Part shown: one piece after another, positions 52,113 to 62,884 of the stretch | Layout: the number at the start of each line of letters is the position of its first letter | How positions within the stretch are numbered: position 1 is the stretch's first letter | Assembly: GCF_042477335.2 (NCBI RefSeq) | Contig: NC_091262.1 | Location: 75,243,501 to 75,307,500 of the forward strand | Reading direction: 5' to 3' | Origin: Ovis canadensis | Lineage: Eukaryota; Chordata; Mammalia; Artiodactyla; Bovidae | DNA length: 64,000 nt | Made by a program: the position numbers and the translations under genes | The notes under the pieces: generated by a model | The model's database searches: none | Told to the model about the DNA's origin: nothing | What the model saw: the letters and a program-made list of their open reading frames with translations, nothing else

Positions 52113-53326
52113 GAAATAGTAAAATATGAAGTTATTAAAGTTTTTGCTCATTTTGGGGGTGATCCTGTTTACTTGACTTCCCAGTGCCTGCATTAGTCTG
52201 CCTGTGGGGGAATCCGGTTCGAGAAAAAGGGAGCTTATATTTCCCCCCTGAGAAATCACAGAATGGCGCAGTCATGGGAAGTACTCCTATTTCCGTGGTG
52301 AAGAGCCTGCTGCAGCTGAGGGAGAGAGCTCCCTACACGGGTCAATGCCCAGTGGGTCAGAAATTTACAAATACCCCGAAATGGAAGAAAGGGGTTTTTC
52401 TGTACTCAGAACTTCTAGAAAACATTTGGGACCCATATAAGATGTCTGGCATTCTGTTTCATTTACCCAGGGGTTATGAAGGGTTTGAAGTCATTGAGTG
52501 GGGGATGCCTGGGTGTGAAGTTGTGAAAGGAGGTGTGAAAGTTTCTGCTCCCTCCTGGCCCATCATCTCATCTTGCAGATGGTGAACAATGGCCAGAGTC
52601 CTTCTCCAGACCCACCCATCTGGGAAAGGAGTCAGGATGGATAAGACTGCCCTAGGTCTTACAGACAGGCTGTCTGGGGCACCAAGGGATCCGCATGGAA
52701 AGTGAGCAAGCTTCCTTGTTGTCAGGCTGAGAGGTGCTTGCAAGGCAACCAGGTACTTTGCAAATCTACTGTGCCCTGGGCTGTAGGGGCCTCCGTTGTG
52801 CCCCTGTCTTCTCCCGGGCAGAGCTAAGCCCTTCTCCCTGCAGGGTTTGGCCATTCGGTGCCCAGAGTGAAGTGATTATTAGTCGGACTCAGGTGAGAGC
52901 AGAGATGAAGTGTGACCCACTCCCACCCCAGTGTCTCTCCTCATGACAGTCTGGCAGGAAGCACTTGGGAGAGTTGCTAAGGAATTACAGGATAGAGGAT
53001 ACTTCGAGCCTGGACCCAAGACTTAACAGCTTCTACATCTAAGAATATCCCCAACCAGCTGCTGAGGCCTGAGTCCTCTGCAGCTTCCTGGGAAGAGAGA
53101 CTGTCGTGAACTGAAAGAATTTTTGGTGGACACATTTCTGCTCGTTCCTGAGCCAGTGCCCATGCATTTGGAGAATTCAAGATGGAGAGACTTAAATTTG
53201 CCCCGAGTTGGTTATCACTTGAAGAACTGAAGCCGTGAGAAAACAAATTCCAGTCCTTGAGGCTGATTTTCCTTCATTAGTGAAACGATTTAAGCAAAAA
53301 GGCATTTCCTTGTGCCCATGTACCCC
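52113..53326. other. Unique repeat-poor spacer
   Basis: About 1.2 kb with no repeat I can name and no gene. Frames up to 133 codons lie on both strands without recognisable domains. Confidence 0.5.
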
Positions 53327-53342
53327 GTGTGTGTGTGTGTGT
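53327..53342 (+). repeat. Short (GT)n tract
   Basis: About eight GT units. Confidence 0.9.
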
Positions 53343-55224
53343 AGAGGAGGGGCATGTGCTTGGGAAGGGAAGTTTGGTTGAGGTGTCTGCTTCATTGTTC
53401 TTGTTCTCAAAGTAACATTTGCAAAAATGAATGAACCTTATTGGTGGAGCAGTGGCAGGTTTACAAACCGAGCAGGAAGTATGAAGTTTCCACCGCCGCC
53501 TTCTGCCCCCACCCGCGTTTCCCCCTATGGAAGATGGAAACAAAGCCAACTGCTCTTGTAGGGTTTTTAATGCAAACGGACCATGACCAACACCCAGGAT
53601 TTCAGGCTCTTCACCCAGATGGTGTAGATAAGTTTTCAGCCAGAGGGTGCTCGGTGCAGAATCACCCAGGCATTTCCTCCTGCGTTGGAGAAGGGTGTGT
53701 TCATTTGAGCTCCATCTCCACCCAGGTGTGGATGCTGGGTGCTGGGGGTGAACCTCGAACAAGCCCCATCCCTGCCCTCACCCAGCTCCCAGGTGAGTCA
53801 AGGGTATACCCACGTAGGAGCAGGGGGAGACACTTGGTGGAGAAGGCAGTGTCTAAGATGAGAGCGAGTCAAGAGGAATACCAGAGGCAGGACTTGCAGG
53901 GCTCTGTGACTGTTGGGATGTGCGGGATGTGGGGGCACATCCCCCTAAATTGAGCCCTTGGCAGCTAGGGGGGTGGCACCATTCACAAGTTCAGGCGGCA
54001 GGGAGCAGGCTTGATGAAGGGACACTTCCGCTGCCTCTTAGGGCTGTGGGTACCAGAGGTGTTTGGCACCTGTGTTTGATGCCAGTTCAGGGTCTTTATT
54101 CAGGTTCCAGTTTGGATGGCATTATGGGATAAGTGGCCAGGGGAAACAGATAGGCCCCCCCAGGAAGTGTGTGTTGAGTGGAACAAGAGCCGAGTGGGTG
54201 AGGCTGGATTACGATGGGGATGAGTGGGTGTGCCTTGCGGTCTGAGTGGCAGAGATGAAGTGATGGTGTGGAGGGTTCCATGGGAGGTTCCAATAGCTCC
54301 AGAAGGACCTGGGAAAGGCTGAAGTTGGGCTGAAGGAGCACAGTGACGACGCCAGTTCTGGCCTAGCCAGGAAAGACCACGATCCCTTGGCCTCGGTTAT
54401 AAGCAGTCAGTACAACTGCCAGGGGATGGAGCCAGACAGAATGTCCTCAGGGCACGCACCTGCCAAGGACCAGCCTGAGCCCCTCTTCATGTCCCCACAG
54501 GTGACTTGGAGGACAGGAGGGAGGAGAAGAGGCCAGGAGCAAGAAGGGAGGCCAAGTGAGACCTCCGCAAACTGATTCACAGTTGTGCAGTGAATCAGGG
54601 CAGCTCAGAATTAAATGAATAAATGAAAAAATGCTGTCTGCACACCCGACTCTGAGCCCTTTGGCAACACTTGTCCATTTATTGCCAGGTGGGCTGCCTC
54701 ACCCAAATTCTGAAATGGGGATCTCACCTGCTGCTTTTTCAAGACCACCCACCACAGTCGGAAAATTCTAGGCTTCCTTCTGGGGTCTCTCCAGCTCTCA
54801 GATTCCTCTCAGATCTTTTCTCAGCGTGACTTACTCATCAGAGTCAGGAGAAAGTTACCACAGGGGAAATTCCCAGATGTGGTTCTGAAAGGGGCGGTTG
54901 TCTTCCATTCTGGGCTCACCCAGCCTTGCATCTCCCAAAGGCTGACCTTGGGGGGTGGGGTGGGAAATCATGAGGCTTACATGCTCCATGGAAAGCAATG
55001 TGAGGAGAGAGCCACGGGTTTGGAGGCTAACCAGGCTGAGGGCATGGAACGGAATGATTCTCCAGTGGAAGAACTGCCATCTCCTAACGAAGATTAGTTC
55101 TTGGAGGAACTGGGCTGGCCACAAAGCAAAACTTGCACTCACTCACTCCTTTCCAAAGGCAAGGATGGGATCCTGACAGGTCTGATGAATGCCAGCATCA
55201 ACTCTACCGCTCAGTGGACCCACG
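53343..55224. other. Unique repeat-poor spacer
   Basis: About 1.9 kb, the longest stretch without a recognisable repeat. Frames of 170 codons (53441-53953, plus) and 161 codons (53277-53762, minus) overlap antisense, and neither resembles a known protein. It could be deep intronic or regulatory sequence. Confidence 0.5.
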
Positions 55225-55345
55225 CAGCTTTTACTGAGCCCTTACTTTCTGCCCAGCAGGTGCTTCAGGTTGACAGGGATGGGCTAGCCGTCATGGTTCC
55301 TACCCCCAGGAAATCTATAAATCTGCTTGATGTGAGTCTAAGTAG
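55225..55345 (+). repeat. Ancient mammalian repeat relic, family not named
   Basis: 'ttttactgagcccttactttctgcccagcagg' and 'gacagggatgggctagccgtcatggttcc' resemble the 'attgagcacctactatgtgccaggcac' repeat family. Confidence 0.45.
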
Positions 55346-56218
55346 TCAATGACTTTAACTAAAATACTGTGGGAGGATCCATGTGATCCCAGAACTGGCT
55401 CCTGACTGTTTCACCGTCTTGTCTTCATCCATCTCCTCTGCAATCTTCTCGTGTCCTACCAAGTGCTCAAGAAGTGTTTGTGGAAGGAACCAGAACAAGG
55501 AAGAGAGAGCCAGGGCTGGGGCCCCCAGAGAAGAAGAGGCAGGGGCACTGTCTTCATGTCTTTAAACTTTTCAGGAGGCTTGAGGATACTTAGGTTTCAA
55601 TGTATACTTTCTGGAAAAGCACAGGAATCATGGGAAACTCCAGCACAGCCAACATCTCATTTATATCACGGCACGTTCCTGCCTCTAAAACACAGGGGAT
55701 TTCAATTCCAAGTTGTCATCTTCCTTCTCCAAGCCCGGGTGGGAAGCGGCTCCTTGGGAATTGTGTTGGAGGAGGCTGTGTGTTGCTGAGAATCTCGTCG
55801 GGCAGGTTGGAAACTATCGTTTGCTCAGCTGCCTGCTCATGGAACGTGGCTGGGGCTTCCCCAGCCTTTGTGTCTGCTGTGGCATCTGACAGTTGAACTT
55901 GCTTTTTGGCTGAGTTCACCATGGCTGTCTCCCAGGCACCCCCATCTTGGGACCAGGAGTGACAGACAGTGGAGGGATGTTGAGGTGGTAGCTGTGTTCT
56001 GTACACAGAATGTGGCCACACCTCTACTCGCTGTGCCCAGACCTGAGACAATGCAGGTGAACCCCAGTGACTTGAAATCAACACCGGCTCATCTTTCAAC
56101 TGACAATAGAAGGGATTTATGAACTAGCCCTTCCCACTGCTTAAAATAACCAGAAACCATTCGACATACCTTGAGTTGAAAGCCTTATTGCTTACACACT
56201 AACAGCATACTTAGTGGG

Positions 56219-56223
<5 letters not shown>
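55346..56223. other. Unique spacer
   Basis: No named repeat or gene. Confidence 0.45.

Positions 56224-56261
<38 letters not shown>
56224..56261 (+). repeat. (GT)n microsatellite
   Basis: About 19 uninterrupted GT units, followed by GGT/GAT triplets to about 56280. The length makes it likely to vary between individuals. Confidence 0.97.
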
Positions 56262-56263
<2 letters not shown>

Positions 56264-56280
56264 TGGTGGTGATGATGGTG

Positions 56281-57079
56281 AACATGTGAGCATACATCTG
56301 ACTCCCATTCTTTGTGTACACTTGGACCCAATCAGATGACTTTTTATTTTTCCTTTAATTTTCTGGCCAGTTAGTGTTCATAGCTCTCTCTGCAAAATAT
56401 GGATGTATTCCCTGAAACCTTAAATTACCCAAGAAAGTAAGGTGCGAGTTTAGGTTATGGTGGGGGCGGGCACTCCCCGGGTGACCAGTTGTCTGCGTGT
56501 GTAGCACATGGTGAGCTTGGAGTAACGGCCTGCTGAGTAAATGAATGAATAACAATTGAGGATAAGATACTCGTAATTCTATAGTCTCTACTGACTATTC
56601 TCAGCTTGGAATGGAGTCTTCTCATCTGTTGTGTTGAATTTTGCATTCTGCCTTCCTTCTAATATTATATCATAAAACTTCTTTCCAGCTTTACATTCTA
56701 GAAGGCTTTCTGTAGGCCTTGGTAACGTGATAACTATTATCATTGGTGACAGTATAATATTCTGTGATGGGGAAGTGACACATTTAGGCAAGGATTTCTG
56801 GATTTGGCAGGATTTAAAATCAAGTCTCAGTGATAGTCAATTCTAAAATGAACAACCTAGTGCCTATAGCTTTTTCTTTCAGTAAAATTTATCATTTTGA
56901 AAGGCTTTCATTTTCTCAGGGGTGGAATTAAGCTTTGCTCCATTTTGCCAAATTCCTTTTCCTAAGGGTATTTCCAGCCAACCTTGACCCCAGTCGCCTT
57001 CTCTATGTCTTACCCACATAGAGTCTCATTAAGTTCAGCCACTGGAGTGTGATGGGGCTGGCACAGTTCTGTAAATAAA
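56281..57079. other. Unique AT-rich spacer
   Basis: No gene recognised. No confident repeat, although old L1 sequence may be present at its right end. Confidence 0.45.
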
Positions 57080-57165
57080 TTAAAATTTGTCCAATTGTAG
57101 AGTTATAACAAGTGAATTTTATGGCATGTAAATTGTACCTCAATCAAGCTGTGGATAAAAAAAAT
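57080..57165 (+). repeat. L1-type 3'-end relic
   Basis: 'caagtgaattttatggcatgtaaattgtacctcaatcaagctgtgg' with an A-rich tail matches the terminal sequence of old L1 3'-UTRs. Confidence 0.6.
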
Positions 57166-57334
57166 TATAGAAAAAAAGAATCTTTCTTAAGTGCCTATAC
57201 CTGTGGAAATACTTTAGCATTGCTTGTGTCCATCATCCAACTTGATTTAATTGGGATGTCCCCGCAGAGTGGGGTACAGGAGAGCAGCCAGGCCCCAGGG
57301 CAACAGAGCCAGGAGAGCTGGGCCTTCGTCCGTG

Positions 57335-57470
57335 GTTCCGCTGCTGAACACTGGGCGTTTACTATGTGGCAGGTAGAGTTCTAGGCACTTGAGATTCATA
57401 AGTGGATGAAACAGACCACAAGCTCTGCCCTTGAGGTGCTTATCATCCAGTGAACAAATATTCAATGTCC
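57335..57470 (+). repeat. Ancient mammalian repeat relic, family not named
   Basis: 'tttactatgtggcaggtagagttctaggcacttgag', 'gatgaaacagaccacaagctctgcccttgaggtgc' follow the same dispersed family as 11850 and 55225. This is the clearest copy in the window. Confidence 0.55.
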
Positions 57471-57621
57471 TCAACAGTGTCCATTCTTCCCAACCAGGTG
57501 TGTAAGCCCCCCCAAAGTAGGAGTAGAGATTCAAGTCTCTCCTTCTGCCCTCCATGGATTCAAATAGAAGGCTCTGCTTTCCATGTATCTATGCCTGCCT
57601 TGAAAAATACCCCACAACCAT

Positions 57622-57728
57622 AACAGAAAAGGATATTTAGAAAAGAATATATAACTGAGTCACTTTCCTGCACAGCAGAAATTATTGCAACATTATTAAT
57701 CAAGTACACTTCAATTAAAAAAAACCTA
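57622..57728 (+). mobile_element. L1 3'-terminal fragment
   Basis: 'agaatatataactgagtcactttcctgcacagcag', 'acattattaatcaagtacacttcaattaaaaaaaacc' matches the 3' end of the L1 lineage active in ruminants, with an A-rich tail. Confidence 0.7.
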
Positions 57729-58261
57729 GCAACTGTTTGATTTTTTTAAAATCTATGCTTCTGTGGGTCAGGAATGTAGTCAGGGCTCAGCGGACCACCG
57801 GGCAATTGATCTGCTCCATGAGGTGTTGGGTGGGGGGGTCCCCTGGTGGTACTCAGCTGGTGGACAAGCTGCTTTGGAGGGTCTAAGGTATCTGCTACCT
57901 CAACGGGAAGCCTGAGCTCAGCTAGACCCTGGTCTCTCCATGGAGTCTTGTCACATGGTAGCTGTGGGTGCTGGAGGGAAAGTTCAGAAGCTGCTGGTCT
58001 GGGAAGGCCTGAGCTTGGACATCAGCTGAGCATCACTTCTTCCATATTTGATTGGTCCAAGTCATCAGAGGGGCTGCTTTGATTCAAGGGGAGTGGATGC
58101 AGCACACACCTGTCCACAGAAGGAAGGACCGAGAAATTGGTGCCATCTTCAACCCATCTTTAATTTTCTTGGCTCTTCTTCAGTATCAGGAATGATGATC
58201 TGGAATTCAATCTGGGAGCTTCTCATCTCTGGGAAGACCCTCCCTGTCTCAGCTTAGGCTG
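57729..58261. other. Unique spacer
   Basis: No gene. 57840-57870 has faint SINE-head words ('cccctggtggtactcagctgg') that are too short to call. Confidence 0.4.
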
Positions 58262-58376
58262 AGCATATAAGTATATATACTTAAGTATATAGTATATAAG
58301 GTAAAAATTATATACGTTCATAAGTAAATAGTCTAAATATATAAGTAAACACAGTCTATAAGGTAAAAACTAAGCA
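58262..58376. repeat. AT-rich tract with diverged internal duplication
   Basis: TATATAAGGTAAAAA near 58293 recurs as TCTATAAGGTAAAAA near 58353, and ATAAGTAAA occurs twice between them. This suggests an imperfect tandem duplication of about 55-60 bp. Confidence 0.7.
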
Positions 58377-58486
58377 TCTTCCTTGGACCCTTTCTGTGTG
58401 CCTTTCTATGCTTTTCCCACCGCGAATCACCGAGAACCACGCAGATTCTCCCAGCAGTGCGGTGCTCACAAGGGGCTATATATCAT

Positions 58487-58575
58487 CACACTTTAAAACA
58501 GATACCACGATGCCATGTATACTGTTCTGTAACTTGCATTTTTCCACTTAATAATGTATCAAGGTCTAAAATGAG
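58487..58575 (-). repeat. Possible L1M fragment
   Basis: 'acagataccacgatgcc' and 'ttctgtaacttgcatttttccacttaataatgtatc' resemble reverse L1 3' sequence. Confidence 0.45.
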
Positions 58576-58824
58576 CTTTAAAAAAACGTATTGTTTGAGA
58601 AGACTTGTGAGATGAACATAGTGCCTGGATTAGCCCCACTACCGGGGTACTTGCAGACCAGGGTTGGATTGGTGCGGATGGTCCGCACATCTGGACGGGT
58701 GAGACTTTCCAAGCAGACTCGCCACAGAGCCCTCCAGTCTCGCTGAATCTTCTAATGACTCAACTCAAGATGTGTGCTCTTCACTCCTTGTGGAATTCTT
58801 GACTGCTCGTGTAAACTCGACCAT

Positions 58825-58975
58825 CAGGTCAACTGGGAATCATAAAATCCATGTTCACATCCTGGCCATTTACTAGCTCTGTGTCCTTAGTTATATTTGT
58901 TTCTCTCTCCTTGCTTCTTAGTTTTTTCTTCTGCAAAATGAGGCTAAGAGTCCTTCCTCTGCCCACCTCTGAGGG
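58825..58975 (+). repeat. MIR SINE relic
   Basis: 'ccatgttcacatcctggccatttactagctctgtgtcc' and 'tcttctgcaaaatgaggctaagag' follow the MIR core. Confidence 0.7.
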
Positions 58976-59007
58976 ATTTGAGGGAGAATCAAAAAAGACA
59001 AATGCAA

Positions 59008-59097
59008 GGAATTCCCTGGCAGTTCAGTGGTTAGAATTCCACCCTTTCACTGCCATAGGCCTGGGTTCAATCCCTGGTGGGGGAATTAAGATCCCAT
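59008..59097 (+). mobile_element. CHR-type SINE, 3' end lost
   Basis: Head GGAATTCCCTGGCAGTTCAG, 'ctgggttcaatccctgg' and 'gaattaagatccca', then an abrupt join to Bov-A sequence. Confidence 0.88.
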
Positions 59098-59374
59098 AAT
59101 GGCAACCCACTCTGGTGCTCTTGCCTGGAGACTCCCATGGACGGAGGAGATTGGTGGGCTGCAGCCCATGGTGTTGCGAAGAGTCAGACACGACTGAGCG
59201 ACTGCACTTTCACTTTTCACTTTCATGCATTGGAGAAGGAAACGGCAACCCACTCCAGTGTTCTTGCCTGGAGAATCCCAGGGACGGGTGAGCCTGGTGG
59301 ATTGCCTTCTATGGGGTTGCACAGAGTCGGACACAACTGAAGCAACTTAGCAGCAGCAGCAGCAGCAGCAAGCC
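59098..59374 (+). mobile_element. BOV-A2 SINE, 5' end lost
   Basis: Two Bov-A units joined by the 'cactttcacttttcactttcatgcattgg' linker, ending in an (AGC)n tail at about 59348-59370. The first about 15 bp of the element are missing at the junction with the CHR SINE. Confidence 0.95.
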
Positions 59375-59481
59375 TACAGAATCCCATGGACAGAGGAGCC
59401 TGGTGGGCTACAGTCCACAAGGTCACAAAGGGTCGGACAGACACGAATGAAGTGATTAAGCAGCAGCAGCAGCAGCAAGCC
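59375..59481 (+). mobile_element. Extra Bov-A piece with second (AGC)n tail
   Basis: 'cagaatcccatggacagaggagcctggtgggctac' to 'gaagtgattaagcagcagcagcagcagc' is a half Bov-A unit with its own AGC tail (about 59459-59476). The preceding and following words 'agcaagcct' are shared, which points to duplication or an insertion at the tail. Confidence 0.9.
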
Positions 59482-59764
59482 TCACAGAGTGACTAATAAT
59501 ATATCAAAAGACAAATGCCGGTGAAGTCAGTCTATGCATTGTGATTGCTGGGTTAGTGTGTTTTGGGTTTCTCTTACCCAAAGCACCCTGTGAGCTGATG
59601 GCAGATGACGGGCCATCTAGAAAGGATGTGTAAAAGTCCTTCTGGTGCAAACAGTTCAGAGCAAATGAAACATTGAAAAAGTTCATAAAGCTGTGTGTGT
59701 CCAAAGACACAAAAACACATGAGACAAAAGGAAAACACACGAAATGCCACCCGTTGTTTCAGGT
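59482..59764. other. Unique spacer
   Basis: Nothing recognised. Confidence 0.4.
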
Positions 59765-59985
59765 GCCTACAGCACGCCCAGTTGCTCAGTCAGGTCCAGC
59801 TCTTCATGATACAGAGACTGTAGCCGTCCAGGCTCCTCTGTCCATGGGATTCTGCAGGCAGTGCTGGAGTGGGCTGTCATGCCCTCCTCCAGGGGATATT
59901 CCTGACCCAGGGATTGAACCTGTGCCTCTTATGTCTCCTACACTGGCAGGCAGGGTCTTTTCTGCTAGTGCCACCTGGGAACACT
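59765..59985 (-). mobile_element. Bov-tA SINE
   Basis: A full element in reverse, from 'gcacgcccagttgctcagtcagg' to 'gtgccacctgggaac'. An about 10-bp deletion lies in the Bov-A unit. Confidence 0.94.
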
Positions 59986-60361
59986 TGCCAGACCAGAACT
60001 CTCTTTTAATCCTTTTCCCGCAGAGAGCGGTAGCAGAGGGAATCTTAAAAACCTCCAGGTAACAATAACAGCAGTGCAATCTCACGATTTACAGGAAAAA
60101 TGCACATTTGGTCATTCAGACATGCAAATATATATGAGAAATACATATTCGATCTTTGTCCACTGTTTCTGACTCACAGCTTCTACAAACCTTGGAATTT
60201 CCTTAGAGGTGGGATATTTTGTCTTTTGTTCTGTTACTGAACTCTTCGGGGAAGGTGGCTTTTGGATCCCACTGTGGTTTGGGGACTGGTTTCCAAGAGA
60301 ACCAACGAGATGATTAGAAGGATGGAATTTCAGCCCCCCTCCAGGAGAGGGGCTGGAGGTG
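59986..60361. other. Unique spacer
   Basis: Nothing recognised. Confidence 0.4.
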
Positions 60362-60371
60362 GAATCAATCA

Positions 60372-60650
60372 AGGCTGCTGCTGCTGCTAAGTCATTTCAG
60401 TCATGGCTGACTCTGTGCGACCCCATAGATGGCAGCCCACCAAGCTCCCCTGTCCTTGGGATTTTCCAGGCAAGAACAATGGAGTGGGTTGCCATTTCCT
60501 TCTCCAGTGCATGAAAGTGAAAAGTGAAAGTGAAGTCACTCAGTCGTGTCTGACTCTTAGCGACCCCATGGGCTGCAGCCCACCAGGCTCCTCCATCCAT
60601 GGGATTCTCCAGTGAAGAGTACTGGAGTGGGGTGCCACTGCCTTCTCTGA
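60372..60650 (-). mobile_element. BOV-A2 SINE, full length, 10-bp TSD
   Basis: In reverse: (CTG)n tail, two complete Bov-A units with the 'gcatgaaagtgaaaagtgaaagtgaag' linker, ending 'ggtgccactgccttctctga'. GAATCAATCA at 60362-60371 and 60651-60660 is an exact TSD. This is the best-preserved BOV-A2 in the window. Confidence 0.97.
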
Positions 60651-60660
60651 GAATCAATCA

Positions 60661-61155
60661 CTAAGGGCCAGTGATTTAATCAATCATGACTATGTGAAGA
60701 AAACTCCATAAAACCCCAAAAGAATGGGTTCAGAGTGCTTCCATGTGAGGACGGGGAGTGGGCAGGGGTCTGGGAGAAAGCACGGAAGCTTACGTACTTT
60801 CCCCATACGCCCCCAACCCCCATGCGTCTCTGCATATGGTTGTGGATTTGAATATTTTTAACATCTTTTGTAATAAATCCATAACCTAGTGAGTAAATGG
60901 ATTTTCCTGAGTTCTGCAAACCTTTCCAGGGAGTCAACTGATCTCAAGGAGAGGAAATCATGGAACTTCTGACTTATAGCCGGTTGATCAGAAGTACAGG
61001 TAAAATCTGGGTTTTTGACCTGTGTCTGAAGTGAAGTTCAGGCTTATGGGACTGAGTATTCTGATTCCATCTCTGGGTACATAGTGTCAGAGTTGAGTTG
61101 AATTCTTACACACAGTGCTGGCATCCAAGAATTGCTTGCTGGTGTGGGAAAGACT

Positions 61156-61156
<1 letters not shown>
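60661..61156. other. Unique spacer
   Basis: Nothing recognised. Confidence 0.4.
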
Positions 61157-61191
<35 letters not shown>

Positions 61192-61209
61192 ACACACACA
61201 CACACACAT
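61157..61209 (+). repeat. (CA)n microsatellite, one interruption
   Basis: About 53 bp of CA with a single CATA break near 61187 and no adjoining SINE. Confidence 0.97.
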
Positions 61210-61638
61210 ACTGGAATTGGGTCCAAGACCCCTTTTTACAAATAAGCTAACACATGCTGAGTCTACTTACCAGAAGGCAGGCTCTACCCTAAGTTCTTCA
61301 CATAGTTGATAGTATGAGGCATACATGACTCAGAAACACCAGTCGCAGCTATTTGTTTTTTTCAGCACTGGGGAAGAGATGCTCAGGGAAGGCCTCTCTG
61401 GGGTGGTCCAGCCACTGGTAGGGCCAGTAGCTGGAGAAAACACTTTATTGACAAAGTGGCTGTGCAAAGGCCCTGAGGCAGGAGCATGCTGAAAAATCAG
61501 AGACGAGAAGTCACTTGCTTTGGAAGACTGAATAATGACCCTTAAGATGCCACAGCCTGAGCTCTGGGACTTGGAGATGTTTGTCACTTAATACAGTAAA
61601 AGGGGCATCAAAGATGTGATTAAGTTAAGGCTCTCTAG
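61210..61638. other. Spacer with ancient repeat trace
   Basis: 61385-61500 ('tcagggaaggcctctctggggtgg', 'gctgtgcaaaggccctgaggcaggagcatgctg') belongs to the dispersed family also seen at 42040. The rest is unassigned. Confidence 0.5.
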
Positions 61639-61737
61639 ATATGGAGAAGGCAATGGCACCCCACTCCAGTACTCTTGCCTGGAGAATCCCATGGGTGGAG
61701 GAGCCTGGTGGGCTGCAGTCCATGGGGTCACCAAGAG
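61639..61737 (+). mobile_element. BOV-A2 left unit, truncated
   Basis: 'ggagaaggcaatggcaccccactccagtactc' to 'gcagtccatggggtcaccaagagtc'. It stops where the neighbouring inverted SINE begins. Confidence 0.93.
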
Positions 61738-61900
61738 TCTTTGGTTGTGGACCATGGTCTCTGGGTGCGAGGGACTGCGTAGCCGTGGCCCGTGGGCTTT
61801 GCTGTCCCTTGGCATGTGGCCTCTTCCCCGACCAGGGATGGAACCTGTGTCCCCTGCATTGGCAGGCAGATTCGTAATGACTGGACCAGGAGGGAAGTCC
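61738..61900 (-). mobile_element. CHR-type SINE, tail lost
   Basis: In reverse: 'ggttgtggaccatggtctc', 'cgtagccgtggcccgtgggc', 'ggcatgtggcctcttccccgaccagggatgg' and 'gaccaggagggaagtcc'. The A-rich tail is missing at the junction with BOV-A2. Confidence 0.88.
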
Positions 61901-61904
61901 GAGA

Positions 61905-62005
61905 GTGAGATTTTTCAAATTGAAGTATATTTGATGTATAGTATATAAACTGCAGGTGTACAATATAGTGATTCACAGTTTTAAGGGGTTCTACTTTTTT
62001 TTCTT
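61905..62005 (-). repeat. L1 3'-region fragment
   Basis: 'aattgaagtatatttgatgtatagtatataaactgcaggtgtacaatatagtgattcac' matches reverse L1 3' sequence of the ruminant lineage. Confidence 0.6.
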
Positions 62006-62237
62006 TCCGATTGGCACATAAACATCTATGTCTACAGGCCACCTCTTCAATTTTCAAGTCACCGTCCTGTAACAGACTTCCGTTCACTTCAGTGTCACCG
62101 TGATTTTTCTAATGGACAAATGACCCCCAAGTTTAAATTCTCCGCCTTCCTTTTGCCCCTTCTCCGCTGCTCAGAGCTCCGGGAGCCAACCAGGGTGACC
62201 GGCGCTGTGCATTTTATCAAGGGTTTCCATTCCCTTT
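62006..62237. other. Unique spacer
   Basis: Nothing recognised. Confidence 0.35.
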
Positions 62238-62442
62238 GGGCTTCCCTGGTAGCTCAGATGATAAAGCGTCTGCCTACAGTGCAGGAGACCCGGGTTCGAT
62301 CCCTGGGTCGGGAAGATCTGGAGAAGGAAATGGCAACCCACTCCAGTATTCATGCCTGGAAAATCCCATGCACCGAGGAGCCTGGTGGGCTACAGTCCAT
62401 GGGGTCACAGAGAGTCGGACACGACTGAGAGACTTCACTTTC
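62238..62442 (+). mobile_element. Bov-tA SINE
   Basis: Head GGGCTTCCCTGGTAGCTCAG, perfect B-box GGTTCGATCCC, and a Bov-A unit to 'cgactgagagacttcactttc'. An about 8-bp deletion shortens 'gatcccctggag'. Flanks 'attccctttgg' and 'cttccctctgg' may be a decayed TSD. Confidence 0.95.
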
Positions 62443-62884
62443 CCTTCCCTCTGGTCTTGGTTGGGTCCAGCCAGTGGGAGCTCCGGAGGACACAGGTAGA
62501 GTGAGGGCACCGTTTCTCTAGCTCCTTCCTGGGTGTGGCCGGCGTGCCCTGCCCTCTGAAGGTCACAGCTTACAGGTGGCCTCACTCGTGTCCTCTCGCC
62601 ATCAAGTTTGAGAACCGCACCCTCCGGCAGCCTTCAGGAGTTGGCCCCATTCCGAGCCCGAGTCCTGCCACGTGCTGCTTGGTGTTTCTGCCCGCACTTT
62701 TCTAAGGCGTCTCTTAATCAAAAGCTTTACGAATGAATCACTTAAGGGTCCACCTGCTTCCTGCCATGATCAGGATGATACCAAGTCCTGCCAGTGGCTC
62801 AGTGTTAGCTCCTTTCCAGGGCCCCCAGAAGTCATGGAGTTTTAACCCCTGCCTGTTCCTCTAGCATCGTTCCTGGTCATCCTG
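62443..62884. other. Unique spacer
   Basis: Nothing recognised. Confidence 0.4.

Noticed and set aside
53277..53953. Overlapping antisense frames of 161 and 170 codons
   Set aside because: Mutually antisense frames in GC-rich DNA without domains; neither shows protein-like features.
62238..62310. tRNA gene candidates at SINE heads (A- and B-box-like GGTTCGATCCC)
   Set aside because: These are tRNA-Glu-derived SINE heads; no intact cloverleaf and anticodon arm is present and each is joined to a SINE body.
62227..62455. TSD for the 62238 Bov-tA
   Set aside because: The flanking 'attccctttgg' and 'cttccctctgg' differ at more than one base and are pyrimidine-rich, so chance similarity cannot be excluded.
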